DNA of 64,000 nucleotides from Symsagittifera roscoffensis (GCF_963678635.1 NC_087063.1:17610143-17674142); one strand, 5' to 3'. Shown: positions 59,501 to 62,570, numbered from the stretch's first letter. Notes: generated by a model not told the origin, from the letters alone. Translations and numbers: made by a program.

Positions 59501-61320
59501 CTCTAGCGTCAGCTTAGTGGGCTGTTTCGAACCTTTTTTTTTCTAACCTAAATCGCAAATAAAAGTGTACATTAAAAGTTGAGGCGGAGCAATAAGCAGA
59601 ATGGTCCAAGTGCAGAATGGGTCCAAGAGCAGAAAAACAGAAAAATATTGACGTATATTGGTTTATACTGGCTAATCGATAAAACAATTATCAGAATCGT
59701 CAGAAACTACCAAGAAATCGAAAAACAATTATCAGAATCGTCAAAAACTACCAAGAAATCGAATAAATTATGCATGAATTGACTAATTTTATTAAGTTTG
59801 TTGATTAAATTTTTTTTTTAATTATTGATTAAATTACGCAAAATATGCACAAATTATTCGTTGCTTTGGTATTTTTGACATTTCTGATAATTAATATACC
59901 AATTAGCTTTAAAAAGTTGATGTTTTTCTGCTCTTGGACCCATTCTGCTTATTGACTGGCCACCATTAGAAGTGTTCACTTATTTAGAAATTCCGCTTTA
60001 GCTTTGGAAATTGCATAGCATCTGTTCTCTGCTTCATTTGTGGCCAGTATTTAATCGGATTGCGGTCTGTATTTAGACAACCGCGTATTCATACTCGTCA
60101 GTAAGTAGACAAATACCATATTAACCAATCAGAATCGAAATGAGAAAGCAAATTTACGAAATAAATAATTATTAATTATTGATTTCTTCCTTTCTCGACT
60201 CTGATTGGTTAACACATTATTTGTCTAATTACTAACGAGTCTGAATATGCGGTTCTCTAAATACTGCTACGTAACCTGTTTAATCCTCTGTATTAAAATG
60301 CATCCGTTAGTTTGTGTATGTGTGTGACTCTCAATGGCAGGCTCAGACGTAGCCGAATTTTCGCTAATTCTTGTCTTATTTATACATTTTCTTATTGTAC
60401 TTTATTCCTTTCCTTCATTAAAAGGAAGGCAAAATGCACTATCGAACAGCAAAAGAGTTAAGGTCTCAAAAAGATCAATTTTTTTGTTTCGAAAGTTGAA
60501 CTTAATTCACAGATTTTCCAACGAAATAAAAAATTTACATGTTGATCCAGTTTTCTCAAATTGGGTTAGTTTTTGTCAAAAAAAAATCTCAATCATAAAT
60601 TGTTCATGAAATTCAAAGAGCTTCAACGCCATTATTTTTTTGAAATTCCAAAGTCAGTGTTGTAAGATTTTTTTCGTCTTCTTTTCAGGAAAAGTCTATA
60701 ACTTTTTCAGGCTCAAATTTACTGTTTCGCGGTTTTACTGTTTTCTACCATTTCCGTTGTTAAAAGGAAGACAAATTCCACCATTGAACAGCATAGTTAA
60801 AAGGTCGTGAAAAATTTGATCGACTTCTAGTTTCGAAAATGGAATATTAGATATCCCAGCGAAATAAAACTTTTATCTATTGATCCAGTTTTCACAAATT
60901 GGTGCTAGTTTTATCGAAAAAACCCAATCATAAATTGTTCTAGAAATTCAAAAAGCTTTAAAAGCATCTATTTTTTCTTCGAAATTCGAAAGTGTTGTTT
61001 TTCGAAAAACAAGTCAGTTTTTTTTCTGCTTAATTGTGTTCATTGACTCTTCTTTTCCAACTGTCTGTTGACTATGTTTCTATTTCCTTGCCTTCATGAC
61101 TTTTTTCCAACTGTCTGTTGGCTATGTTTCTAAATACCAATCTGTGAAGCTTTTATTTCCCTCAAGGTTTCTTATTGTGTAGTTGTGTTTGTTGTCAGAT
61201 TGAGTTCAACGCGTGGCTGGCGGAGATCAGTGAGTGTGTGGTGGAGGGAGGATGGGAACATGAGCTGGTGGACAGAGTTTACACTGATCTTCAGAGGCAT
61301 ATGAAGACTGTTAGAGAAGA
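22138..61320 (+). CDS. SHPRH: SHPRH-like SNF2/PHD E3 ubiquitin ligase, 5' part (continues beyond window)
   Basis: SHPRH is a nuclear SNF2-family ATPase and RING ubiquitin ligase that polyubiquitinates PCNA in DNA damage tolerance. Twelve exons with matching phases are placed: 24281-24878, 25071-25274, 26764-27045, 27504-27648, 28162-28333, 28593-28857, 33319-33549, 36239-36642, 50294-50530, 51420-51623, 51709-51816 and 61199-61320, about 990 residues. A probable first exon starts at the ATG at 22138. Diagnostic features in order are [13 protein letters not shown], Walker [14 protein letters not shown], a split PHD finger, [16 protein letters not shown] (motif II, as in human SHPRH), RWCVTGTP (motif III), and the SHPRH-specific linker with [12 protein letters not shown] and helicase C domains should lie past 64000. 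The H15 linker-histone domain found between Walker A and PHD in vertebrates is absent. The gene is strongly expanded by transposons in its introns. Confidence 0.93.
22399..23427 (+). CDS. Reverse transcriptase C-terminal part of CR1/L2-like copy 1
   Basis: About 342 codons without a stop, in frame with the upstream host exon from 22138. FADDTN at about 22563 is the catalytic YxDD equivalent. The differences from copy 2 are mostly single substitutions (for example INNLP against INKLP), so both copies are young. The endonuclease and the first reverse-transcriptase motifs are missing, so it cannot move on its own. Confidence 0.85.
   Translation, partial: YLKHRKQVVEIGTTKSTWMDLKCGVPQGSILGPLLFLIYINDLPQVCQYSEVFLFADDTNITALNCSVENFNKDLEAVGKWLILNKLSLNIDKTVQVYVSSNSASNQNIYINNLPLKNASSCKYLGIILDAKLSFNTQIDLVRTKLRKQCGIISKMRHYVPRGTVLKYYASNIKPILQYGILVYGCTSYTNLLPLLMIQKKIIRLIYFKRNFETIRDVFFDQGILTIHELHVYELLKFVLRSVSGLHSEEFLNELFKFEIPTYRTRRANSELMKIPNLKTKMQRMSISYRGTKLYNLLKQNFLMPNEFTNFSQANIQSVAHRIRDLFILSNEELIKFIFRQN
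23449..23562. repeat. TA/TATG microsatellite
   Basis: Alternating TA with interspersed TG/GTGTG, in the 3' untranslated region of CR1-like copy 1. The corresponding place in copy 2 (about 31640-31660) lacks the expansion. Confidence 0.95.
24281..24878 (+). CDS. SHPRH: SHPRH exon 2
   Basis: The frame starts in phase 0 at AAAAGTAGC and encodes about 199 residues ([16 protein letters not shown]... to [10 protein letters not shown]), donor TATG|GTAAGA in phase 1. It corresponds to the poorly conserved N-terminal region of SHPRH. The acceptor TTCTTATAAAG lies exactly where the CR1-like element ends, so the pyrimidine tract is transposon-derived. Confidence 0.8.
25071..25274 (+). CDS. SHPRH: SHPRH exon 3
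   Basis: Acceptor AAAATCTTAG and donor TCAG|GTGAGC, phase 1 at both ends. Encodes 68 residues with [20 protein letters not shown], the Q-motif-like entry to the SNF2 domain that matches SHPRH LRPYQ..AV.WML. Confidence 0.92.
25275..26763 (+). other. SHPRH intron 3
   Basis: AT-rich intron. A G10 run at about 25397-25408 and an R2-type TACTTGCAC-GACAAC block near 25807 are present. No exon seen. Confidence 0.5.
26764..27045 (+). CDS. SHPRH: SHPRH exon 4 (Walker A)
   Basis: Acceptor GATTTGCAG and donor TCCG|GTAAGT, phase 1 at both ends. Encodes 94 residues with [11 protein letters not shown] and the ATP-binding motif [17 protein letters not shown]. Confidence 0.97.
27504..27648 (+). CDS. SHPRH: SHPRH exon 5 (first half of PHD finger)
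   Basis: Acceptor TTTTGTTTTAG and donor GCAG|GTCAGT; enters in phase 1, leaves in phase 2. Ends with [18 protein letters not shown], the first Cys pair (CxC) of the PHD zinc finger. The linker before it is short and has no H15 domain. Confidence 0.9.
27895..28010 (-). mobile_element. Fragment of a related CR1-like 3' end
   Basis: On the plus strand it begins AGAAAGAAGAAAGAAAGAAT and continues TTATTTCTTCAGAC, resembling the reverse complement of the CR1-like 3' terminus (AATTAATTCTTTCTTTC). The sequence beyond differs from copies 1 and 2, so it is probably another subfamily. Confidence 0.4.
28162..28333 (+). CDS. SHPRH: SHPRH exon 6 (second half of PHD finger)
   Basis: Acceptor CACCCTATAG and donor AATG|GTAACA, phase 2 to phase 0. 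[15 protein letters not shown] gives CxxC and WxHxxC, and FVCPFCV gives the last CxxC; with exon 5 this completes a C4HC3 PHD finger. Confidence 0.93.
28593..28857 (+). CDS. SHPRH: SHPRH exon 7 (SNF2 motifs Ia-Ic)
   Basis: Acceptor GCCGTTTCAG and donor AAAG|GTATTT, phase 0 to 1. Contains [20 protein letters not shown] and [15 protein letters not shown], matching SHPRH ATLIISPSSICHQW and DIVIITYDVLRSEL. Confidence 0.96.
29018..29060 (+). repeat. Palindromic repeat copy ACGCTTGCGATTAGCAAGCGT
   Basis: Perfect 8-bp stem with GATTA loop at 29018-29038, followed by TATCAAACTGGAATAT as at 10165. It lies in SHPRH intron 7. Confidence 0.8.
29200..29914. mobile_element. Non-autonomous TIR element with TAACCCC subterminal repeats
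   Basis: The first and last roughly 62 bp are inverted copies. The left end reads TTAACCCCCTCGCATATAAC, then GGTAACCCCACTACAATTTAA. The right end, reverse-complemented, reads TTACACCCCCTATATTATAA, then GATAACCCCACAACAATTTA. TAACCCC is repeated within each arm and once more to the left (29186). The interior (about 590 bp) has no transposase. It lies in SHPRH intron 7; boundaries are approximate. Confidence 0.6.
29950..30520. repeat. Repeat-rich intron segment with a tRNA-like start
   Basis: A tRNA-like stretch (TTGGCTTGTTGATAAAACAG ... GGGGTTTGAGTTGCGG) lies at about 29970-30030. Two related blocks of about 120 bp follow at 30120-30240 and 30270-30400, each with 'caagtgcaagtgt.gt.catt' and 'ggga.ttgaaa'. 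No exon seen. Confidence 0.4.
30922..33083 (-). mobile_element. CR1/L2-like non-LTR retrotransposon, 5'-truncated copy 2
   Basis: Minus-strand copy about 2.16 kb long, ending in the same TTCTTTCTTATAAA terminus as copy 1 and beginning about 680 bp further 5' in the reverse transcriptase. The 5' boundary is near 33083. It lies in SHPRH intron 7, in inverted orientation to copy 1 and about 6.6 kb from it. Confidence 0.88.
31671..33083 (-). CDS. Reverse transcriptase of CR1/L2-like copy 2
   Basis: The frame is open from the truncation near 33083 to the stop at 31671. Conserved blocks run in order: [74 protein letters not shown] and the C-terminal [13 protein letters not shown] block. The first in-frame Met is at 32957, but the natural protein starts further upstream, in sequence that is missing here. 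An intact frame in a truncated copy indicates recent insertion. Confidence 0.9.
   Translation of the reverse strand, partial: HFPICLARAVVYPLYKEGSKLDATNYRPISLLVTWSKVFERVMYNRVYNYLETNSLIYIKQFGFRKNHSTVDAISEITEKLRLDMSRSQKYTAFLDLKKAFDTLDHQILFQKLQMYGIDGKDLSWFISYLKHRKQVVEIGTTKSTWMDLKCGVPQGSILGPLLFLIYINDLPQVCQYSEVFLFADDTNITALSCSVENFNKDLEAVGKWLILNKLSLNIDKTVQVYVSSNSASNQNIYINKLPLKNASSSKYLGIILDAKLSFNTHIDLVRTKLRKQCGIISKIRHYVPRGTILKYYASNIKPILQYGILVYGCTSYTNRLPLLMIQKKIIRLIYFKRNFETIRDVFFDQGILTIHELHVYELLKFVLRSVSGLHSEEFLNELFKFEIPTYRTRRANSELMKIPNLKTKMQRMSISYRGTKLYNLLKQNFLMPNEFTNFSQANIQSVAHRIRDLFILSNEELIKFIFCQN
33319..33549 (+). CDS. SHPRH: SHPRH exon 8 (DEAQ box)
   Basis: Acceptor AAATTTCAG and donor GAAG|GTAAAT, phase 1 at both ends. 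Contains [20 protein letters not shown] followed by EAQQIEC, and then [16 protein letters not shown]2 motifs II (DEAQ, as in human SHPRH) and III. Confidence 0.96.
33640..33845 (-). repeat. tRNA-derived SINE, minus strand
   Basis: Read on the minus strand, GTGGCCGAGCGG (about 33828-33817) is a perfect A box and GTTCAAACCCC (about 33777) is a good B box, giving a Leu/Ser-type tRNA head. It is followed by a body rich in C/G with CTCCTCAAGGTTGGACC. This differs from the plus-strand composite tRNA-like repeats, so it is a second SINE family. Confidence 0.6.
33930..34330 (+). repeat. Dispersed repeat R1 copy with GATGAACGTAG head
   Basis: Blocks GACTCGATGAACGTAGTTCA (33942), CTTATATAGGTCGCGATGAT, 'agttcatttcctttgttaaa', 'aacagcaaaagtgtgaaggt' and 'gtggaatttaattttaagat' occur in the family order. 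It lies in SHPRH intron 8. Confidence 0.65.
34730..35220 (+). repeat. Composite repeat: tRNA-like head, GCGAAGCGCAGC hairpin, R1 body
   Basis: The tRNA-like head (34730-34800) has ATGGCTCAGTGG as A box and ATTCGAATCC as B box. A GCGAAGCGCAGCTTTGC hairpin at about 34887 and an R1 body ending CAACTGTCAATTGGCTATG (about 35196) follow. Confidence 0.65.
35320..35783 (+). pseudogene. Duplicated CTDSP intron 3/exon 4 segment
   Basis: Matches 15940-16394 almost throughout, including TTTGCGTGCGGCGCAGAAAG, 'aagtcttaaatggcttcata', 'gtgctctcccaaatcattat' and the exon 4 start. From 35722 it encodes [20 protein letters not shown], one Val-to-Met change from the real exon, then diverges. The similarity probably extends left through the R1 copy to about 34900. 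It is not part of SHPRH and cannot make a phosphatase. Confidence 0.88.
36239..36642 (+). CDS. SHPRH: SHPRH exon 9
   Basis: Acceptor ATATTTCAG and donor AAG|GTTAGG, phase 1 to 0. Encodes [20 protein letters not shown], then [20 protein letters not shown] and [18 protein letters not shown], matching SHPRH VKHWW, ILWRSAKKDVIDQIQIPPQ and FSPVERHFYHRQHEVC. Confidence 0.95.
36690..37390 (+). repeat. Composite tRNA-like repeat, full-length (about 680 bp)
   Basis: Begins CACTTGCGAAGCTAGTGTAT, then TAGTACGAACCTTC and a poly(T). Next come 'agcatgtgctttgacattcg', 'gatgcatttttaattcatca', 'atatatctcgcaattttttg' and a tRNA-like block at 37170-37250. In that block GTGGCTGAGGGG is the A box and GATTCGAATCC the B box. 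It ends near AAGTGCAGATTCGCTTCTGT. Long parallel copies lie at 54460-55130 and 61960-62560, with a partial copy at 63760-64000. The tRNA-like block sits about two thirds of the way along, not at the 5' end. Confidence 0.75.
37830..38200 (+). repeat. Dispersed repeat R1 copy
   Basis: GAGTCGATGAATGTAATTCA, CTTATATAGGTCGCGAAGAT, 'gatcgacttcttgtttcaaa' and CAATTGTCTGTTGGCTATG mark an R1 copy with its GATGAACGTAG-type head. Confidence 0.65.
38201..39119. other. SHPRH intron 9, left part
   Basis: No gene recognised. A minus-strand open frame at 38214-38501 has no motif that I know. Confidence 0.4.
39120..39124. repeat. Target-site duplication, left copy
   Basis: ATAAT directly before the 5' LTR, repeated at 46531-46535 directly after the 3' LTR. 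Confidence 0.85.
39125..39403 (+). repeat. 5' LTR
   Basis: 279 bp, TG...CA ends. Contains TGACGTCA (39154-39161), and AT-rich TATTTAAATACTAATC-type sequence near 39315 that could hold the core promoter. Confidence 0.95.
39154..39161. promoter_or_regulatory. CRE-like palindrome in the LTR U3
   Basis: TGACGTCA is the perfect binding palindrome of CREB/ATF bZIP factors. It is repeated in the 3' LTR at 46281-46288. A regulatory role is inference. Confidence 0.5.
39403..41019 (+). CDS. gag: Gag-protease polyprotein of the Gypsy element
   Basis: 538 residues. The N-terminal 300 are a capsid-like helical region. Two zinc knuckles follow: [16 protein letters not shown] from residue 319 (an atypical CX2CX7HX3C) and [14 protein letters not shown] from about 341 (CX2CX4H). 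The aspartic protease active site DTGSPASF starts at residue 434, with the closing hydrophobic-Gly motif LLGLD near 517. The protease is thus in the gag frame and not in pol. The ATG at 39403 uses the last base of the LTR; the next in-frame Met is near residue 100, inside the capsid-like region, so this start is preferred. The frame ends in TCC TAA, with pol in the +1 frame. Confidence 0.93.
   Translation: MAQPAVSTSEDRTDLLGVSVFWHKPTADPPHSWDSWIGQFNLAITLRERCDPRELLKPPGIVHDDPAPKPEVVGADEDAAAIASRIARNDAAVRKVTEMNEERRAKGPRVAPGVYYFEVEQRVKSRLFFSLGSEGRKRFLQSYPHADLSELTFREFHEFCVLLFRKEKNFIIERMQIYNAVHSDRENLEAFYLRLTGQAALCGWTIDQEKEVVRDIFIAKMRYKDIQRELCIHPGATPEDSLKSALLQEKGAQTATDLQRQLGSSSSSGNYSQAGNTMGQNSRIKQEPTFSVQGKKLSDRISRAQNGKKKEINDKSKSCYFCGNRFSPNHKQSCPARNVTCRNCNKKGHFAKCCNSKNVANVEAESDETVEETCNFITSDSESEFTVLSVAAVKPSLPIKSVKRLEVVNAATGKLRSIQITLRCGKTFFKATVDTGSPASFVNKKTADYIIKTVPSAKFFTVQESPIDTVYVDYNRKKIELMGTLIVDVSSLGWHIKSAKFLISENRTRCLLGLDMQPQLGVRTTQVRPDRPLVGEVS
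39404..39416 (+). other. Primer-binding site
   Basis: TGGCGCAGCC follows the 5' LTR with no gap. The leading TGG pairs with a tRNA 3' CCA, and TGGCGCAG is the start of the tRNA-Ser-type site used by 17.6/297-like Gypsy elements; the last bases differ. The gag start codon overlaps it. Confidence 0.75.
40970..45829 (+). CDS. pol: Pol polyprotein of the Gypsy element (RT, RNase H, integrase)
   Basis: Open from 40970 to 45829 in the +1 frame relative to gag, overlapping gag by 50 nt. There is no ATG near its start, so a shift from gag is likely. The reverse transcriptase spans about 41200-41750, with [25 protein letters not shown] and catalytic FLDD at about 41646. RNase H follows at about 42080-42470 ([29 protein letters not shown]). 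A spacer with a strongly hydrophobic segment lies at about 42915-43100. The integrase has an HHCC zinc-binding region ([10 protein letters not shown] ... CKDCPQC, about 43640-43750) and a DDE core ([26 protein letters not shown], about 43830-44145). A C-terminal module has [12 protein letters not shown] and [10 protein letters not shown]. The last 300 residues are Ser/Pro-rich low complexity with an internal duplication ([15 protein letters not shown] and [15 protein letters not shown]). Confidence 0.93.
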   Translation, partial: EQRKSDQIVLWWEKSPNQTPNLTSDSWKSHFHQKFHRVFNRIGKAKNHKVFSTFKSPLVPIQEKGRRVPVHIQDKVGKEIQKLIHEGHVVKLNKCTSEYFISPIVITAKKDGSVKLAMDAKPMNEQIHKNHYQMPNLLELLDSAAQIITSDISGDVWFTSLDLKYAFSQIPLSEEFSRHCNFNIVCGEQTGTYRFKTGFYGLTDMPKEFQKAMDNTLQGLSGVFCFLDDILIVSKGSVEVHNILVDKVISRLDKEGFALKLSKCEFSLNQLSWLGYDIDSEGYRPKRSKIEAVLALEPPRTLKQLRSFMGILNHLQRFLPNLQVHSDQLRPSLTAGNKSKFEWGECQQMAFRNILQLIANITKMYHYDQSRNSRVKCDASHSGLGAALEQEIEEDVWVPIAFASRFLNDQEKKYSTNELELLAIAWSCEHFRTYLLGNHFVILTDHKAIISALKTNRGNKTYQSRLTRWADRLLPFDFDIFHISGCKLGIVDYLSRFPTFEAPPPSSFDEQYVVKCISRFFEACEFLDGWAKHHTSSEELSNTVEIGQDYVVPDQINLVELLGNCQSRINCPDINSSLVATNKCGNRTVEGVLFQDIQSTSESLYPREGDKMFAISQNNSSNPPISPPLEGVQSVGSYSSQSASSINMPNFATFSAWIIFYLPFLISLWIITLAVSSCHLLALIVNFFVLISTYRIGWIEIILSVFHFQTAMNPNTSTNNTNDSFEQLLNQYLPVTQHWFSSDRARPRFRAGAVRPRRSTTVQRGVELRSQYARILANFRSKRGRMPKLLSQSVNSLEILKSPVVAADQKSLTGLVGILDSDVLSELTDEDASLSLMKRAIINRDYEGFCRIDSYIKSFWHCAAVVDGCVVVDNRIGIPMCLRKPLLSRLHRSHAGQLAMVDAAQYIWWPRMHRDIIQLCKDCPQCTKFGKNLKANVSFNSSKPLPLLSGPNEELQLDYAGPLLDSLGNSIYILVAIDRYSKYPSAMITRSTGGRKIIKFLKSYIQQHSIPRSIKTDQYSGFKNKLVQNFCLEKNIVQYFCPVGDHRGCGLVERSIQTIKRRLGASRLSSDFSNVQDTLRNIIEDIRVTKNSVTGVSPFELHFGRPPNTELSIAADRLTSGIHLDNQRLERDLLTPEQRREQCDSRPRIKVVKKGQSSPTVSPHFGGTTDSIADTPHYRALESLAQSANQWLSLKKSLTHQEGVKALKTLTERNQILAATLRSNLSAGTLRFRNQMPTEQIRPSLPKRNLDYLVLNEPNKVEIFRKFLNRKSGKELFKPYKGKIVRITDSTYISDKGKVIRRNHLAVRLKSTPLSFSGKQLTPVKKGKKRPNVPSSTSSSEDNRPLKRAGSRQRISAKTVYVPAHSKFPSMPVSHTPPRSQMVASKLREDATSEAPGIQNIPYPQHSTPMVDLTVSSSTSGNPGTEAPISVKPRCINVKPKSTVIVSSSKSGNSGTEIPISIKPKAPIPIMTPVGSDLIPISSDDESSILKSQVGTSSKLVASGSNNQDSHGILSEQDGNMSSSSNSSRSSSRRKKQTTFYGSPIRHSVNVIQSQSATTPPSTPASPDKKVRFIVSSSDRTNQVSQSRADIPEDSPKHRKFIRFPKTSTSDFPSRRSDR
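41011..41020 (+). promoter_or_regulatory. Candidate +1 frameshift site between gag and pol
   Basis: The gag frame ends GTC TCC TAA T. UCC-stop-U has the same form as the antizyme +1 shift site (UCC UGA U). Skipping one base after UCC leads into the pol frame, which is open from there. Other positions in the 50-nt overlap are possible. Confidence 0.45.
45830..46240 (+). repeat. 3' untranslated repeats of the Gypsy element
   Basis: A block with 'aaacttttgtatttatcg', 'ttcggcatttggtccagaa' and 'atacaaact' occurs three times (about 45830, 45958 and 46018) with small changes. It lies between the pol stop and the polypurine tract. Confidence 0.75.
46239..46251 (+). other. Polypurine tract
   Basis: GAGAGGGGGAAA directly before the 3' LTR, the plus-strand primer site for reverse transcription. 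Confidence 0.85.
46252..46530 (+). repeat. 3' LTR
   Basis: 279 bp, identical by eye to the 5' LTR. It is followed by the second ATAAT. Confidence 0.95.
46536..50293. other. SHPRH intron 9, right part, with an R1 copy
   Basis: No gene recognised. An R1 copy occupies about 48220-48550 (CAGGCTCAATATAAATTTGC ... CAACTTTCTGTTGGCTA). B-box-like GGTTCGAATCACG occurs at about 48951. The remainder is AT-rich. Confidence 0.5.
50294..50530 (+). CDS. SHPRH: SHPRH exon 10
   Basis: Acceptor CTTTTTCAG and donor GAG|GTAGTT, phase 0 at both ends. Encodes [20 protein letters not shown], then [20 protein letters not shown] and [15 protein letters not shown], matching SHPRH LRLRQACCHPQ, TMEELLTSLQKKCGTECE and ALNGLAGIHII. 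Confidence 0.95.
51172..51354. mobile_element. TA-flanked MITE, copy 1
   Basis: The element (51174-51352) begins TTTAGACAACCGCG and ends in its reverse complement, between TA dinucleotides. The arms run about 65 bp to a shared ACCAATCAGAATCGA. A 10-bp stretch present in the left arm is deleted from the right. A TA target duplication suggests mobilisation by a Tc1/mariner-type transposase. Copy 2 is at 60070-60263. Confidence 0.85.
51420..51623 (+). CDS. SHPRH: SHPRH exon 11
   Basis: Acceptor CTTTTACAG and donor GAG|GTAATT, phase 0 at both ends. Encodes 68 residues ([15 protein letters not shown] ... [14 protein letters not shown] ... [12 protein letters not shown]), matching SHPRH ELYREVLRSSEEH, LQRLHATHNLMEL and PPTLRDGRLEEE. 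Confidence 0.92.
51709..51816 (+). CDS. SHPRH: SHPRH exon 12
   Basis: Acceptor TTTGTTTTAG and donor AAG|GTAAGA, phase 0, 36 residues ([15 protein letters not shown] ... KITEIKKK). A second AG four bases downstream would put the frame into a stop, which decides the acceptor. Confidence 0.85.
51817..54110. other. SHPRH intron 12, left part
   Basis: About 2.3 kb of AT-rich DNA. It contains a loosely repeated motif of the type 'ggccctcggaaaa.t.aaattttt' with 'tgggttcaat' every 120-180 bp between 52280 and 52740, suggesting an old tandem array. No gene seen. Confidence 0.4.
54121..54400 (+). repeat. R3 head plus palindromic repeat copy
   Basis: TTTGCGAAGCGAATGTATTA and GTACGAACTTTC (54127-54165) form the start of the composite repeat, cut short. 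A palindromic ACGCTTGCGATTAGCAAGCGT unit follows at 54311-54331, then TATCAAACCTCGGAAT. Confidence 0.65.
54407..54454. repeat. Perfect 21-bp hairpin
   Basis: TTCATGAAATTGAGCATGTC-A (54407-54427) and its exact complement (54434-54454) surround a 6-base loop GCTGAA. It lies between two dispersed repeats. Confidence 0.95.
54460..55130 (+). repeat. Composite tRNA-like repeat, full-length copy
   Basis: Parallel to 36690-37390. The tRNA-like block at 54928-55005 has a perfect A box TGGCTGAGTGG and a B box GATTCGAATCC one base from consensus. Confidence 0.75.
55131..56380. other. SHPRH intron 12, middle part
   Basis: No gene recognised. The segment at 55200-55330 resembles 30410-30530 ('ttttttgcggttcaactggtgtctgcccaaagattgtc' type block), so it is also dispersed repeat. 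Confidence 0.4.
56418..56845. mobile_element. 428-bp non-autonomous DNA element with GGGGT/ACCCC ends
   Basis: Imperfect terminal inverted repeats of about 33 bp (GGGGTGCCGGATATCAAGCC on the left; GGGGTCTAGGACAACACGCC on the right, reverse-complemented; both continue GACGGGACTTCA). An exact 7-bp duplication TCTTTTA flanks it (56411-56417 and 56846-56852). The interior is non-coding. It interrupts an R2 repeat whose uninterrupted copies at 12100-12140 and 63080-63110 show the empty site. Confidence 0.85.
56853..57330 (+). repeat. Right part of the interrupted R2 copy
   Basis: GTCGTGGTTCGAACGG, GTGTCGAGAAAAAC, GAGCGAGTATAGCG and CTACTTGCACAGCAAC (57283) follow the R2 order. Confidence 0.6.
57486..58447 (-). 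CDS. Multi-pass membrane protein, TMEM175-like second repeat, two exons
   Basis: Exons on the minus strand are 58447-58062 and 57888-57486, separated by a 173-bp intron (donor AT|GTAAGT, acceptor TTTTTTTCAG); joined they give 262 residues. The ATG at 58447 has a good context (AAAATGG). About five or six hydrophobic segments are visible. The run [20 protein letters not shown] and then [20 protein letters not shown] resembles the second repeat of TMEM175 endolysosomal cation channels (EAFSDGVYAIVATLLIL and GLLWFAHHSLFLH). TMEM175 has two such repeats; this has one. The conserved FSD motif reads LYG here, so channel function is doubtful. It lies antisense inside SHPRH intron 12. The resemblance is from memory; the protein may be an unrelated membrane protein. 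Confidence 0.6.
58448..59560. other. 5' flank of the nested membrane-protein gene
   Basis: No further exon is identified. A minus-strand open frame at 58380-58718 overlaps the gene in another frame and is probably untranslated leader. Confidence 0.35.
59571..59970. mobile_element. Short TIR element with AATAAGCAGAATGG arms
   Basis: The left arm GCAATAAGCAGAATGG, then GGGTCCAAGAGCAGAAAAAC, is repeated inverted at the right end (about 59925-59955). The interior has a 41-bp direct duplication (AACAATTATCAGAATCGTCA at 59682 and 59723). It splits an R3 repeat whose intact form at about 63785-63850 reads straight through from CGCAAATAAAAGTGTTCAC. The exact ends are uncertain. Confidence 0.65.
60070..60263. 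mobile_element. TA-flanked MITE, copy 2
   Basis: The element (60072-60261) lies between TA dinucleotides, with arms TTTAGACAACCGCGTATTC and, inverted, TTTAGAGAACCGCATATTC, extending to ACCAATCAGA. It is the same family as 51172-51354; this copy keeps both arms full length. Confidence 0.88.
60320..61135 (+). repeat. Two tandem R1 copies before SHPRH exon 13
   Basis: R1 bodies at about 60405-60640 and 60690-61130 share 'tttcc.t..ttaaaaggaag', 'gatccagtttt' and 'aattgttc' blocks. Both end regions carry CCAACTGTCTGTTG (61057 and 61109). Confidence 0.65.
61199..61320 (+). CDS. SHPRH: SHPRH exon 13 (last exon seen in the window)
   Basis: Acceptor TTGTTGTCAG and donor AAGA|GTATGT, phase 0 to 2. 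Encodes about 40 residues ([20 protein letters not shown] ... [10 protein letters not shown]), matching SHPRH PWWLNVIHRAIEF and LVQRVRNEIT. The downstream exons are outside the window. Confidence 0.88.
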
Positions 61321-61959
61321 GTATGTCCACATTTTTTGCCATTCAGTATTAAGCACTATTGTTCCGACCACAAAAAGAAGAGGAATTTTGTCTTTGGGGA
61401 GTTGGTTTGTAATCGGGAGCTAGACTTTTTCCGTAAACAATTTTTCCTAAAAACTAAGAAATTGACCTCGCTATATCATAAAACCTCAGCAACTTGTCAG
61501 CTCTTCCTTTTTGGTCTAGTGGTCCTTGTTTTTAACCTGTCTGCTTTTAGTGCATTACATTCCAAATTCCTACATGCAAAGTTTATGTTTTTGTGCATTT
61601 TGAAGCTCCCATATATTTTGCCGCTTTTTAGATGGTGTTTGCGAAGCTGCAGCTTCGCCTCTGTGTTCATATTTAGATTTTGAATGTTTTCTGGAAAAAC
61701 TTGAATTGTCGTACTAGAGATTGTCTGTTTATTTTTTGTGGCTCACTCCAAATCTTCCTGGAAGGCTCAGAGCTTTAACCGTTTAAGAGTGCCTTATGTA
61801 ACGTTTGTAAAGATGCGGGTAATTGATGTTAGTATTTTTAACGGACCAAAATATATTTTAATTTATTTGTGCTTCGATGGGGGGGGGGGGATGACACTTT
61901 ACATTTTTTTGGCTCAACGGCCTTCTAACCATATTGCCATGTCTCAATTTGATTACACT
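61321..61959. other. Start of SHPRH intron 13
   Basis: Contains a GCGAAGCTGCAGCTTCGC hairpin (about 61632) from the tRNA-like composite family, and a G-run at 61879. No exon seen. Confidence 0.45.
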
Positions 61960-62570
61960 TGGAAAGCAAAGTGCATTAGTACGAACTTTTTTTTTCCAAC
62001 CTAAGTCGCAAATAAAGGTGCTACTTTTGGTGGCACTTTTGAATCAGTTGGCTGCGGTAGCAGTATAATATCATGTGCTTGACATTTGATTGGTAATAAA
62101 TTAACACCGCTGATGCATTTTAAATTCATCAAATGAACCGAAAAAAAATATATTTGTTTCAAACTGCTGTACAAGGATAAAAAGCTCAATTTCAGATATT
62201 TTCCAACTGAATGTATCTCGCAATTTTATAAAATGCATAATTTATACATAATTGGGCTTTATGCTGTCCAATTTCTCACATGCAAAATTGTGTCTTTTTG
62301 TATTCGGTGCTTCTTTAGCTGCATCGAATAGGCAAATGTAGCTGCGTTATTGGTGGCTAGTTTTTGGGGATTATAAGCATCCGTGGCTGAGTGGTTATTG
62401 CGGGAGACTCAAATGTGCTAGGGCGCAGATTCGAATCCGACACTAGCCCAGTTTTTGCTAATTCGAGGCTTATTTCTACTTCTTATTTCATTTAATAGAG
62501 CTGCATCTTCATCGTGATCTCGCAAGTGTTTGCGAAGCGCAGCTTCGCCTCGGTGTAAATTTTATCATTA
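61960..62570 (+). repeat. Composite tRNA-like repeat, full-length copy
   Basis: Parallel to 36690 and 54460. The tRNA-like block at 62376-62448 has TGGCTGAGTGG and GATTCGAATCC. It ends with the hairpin GCGAAGCGCAGCTTCGC at 62531. Confidence 0.75.
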
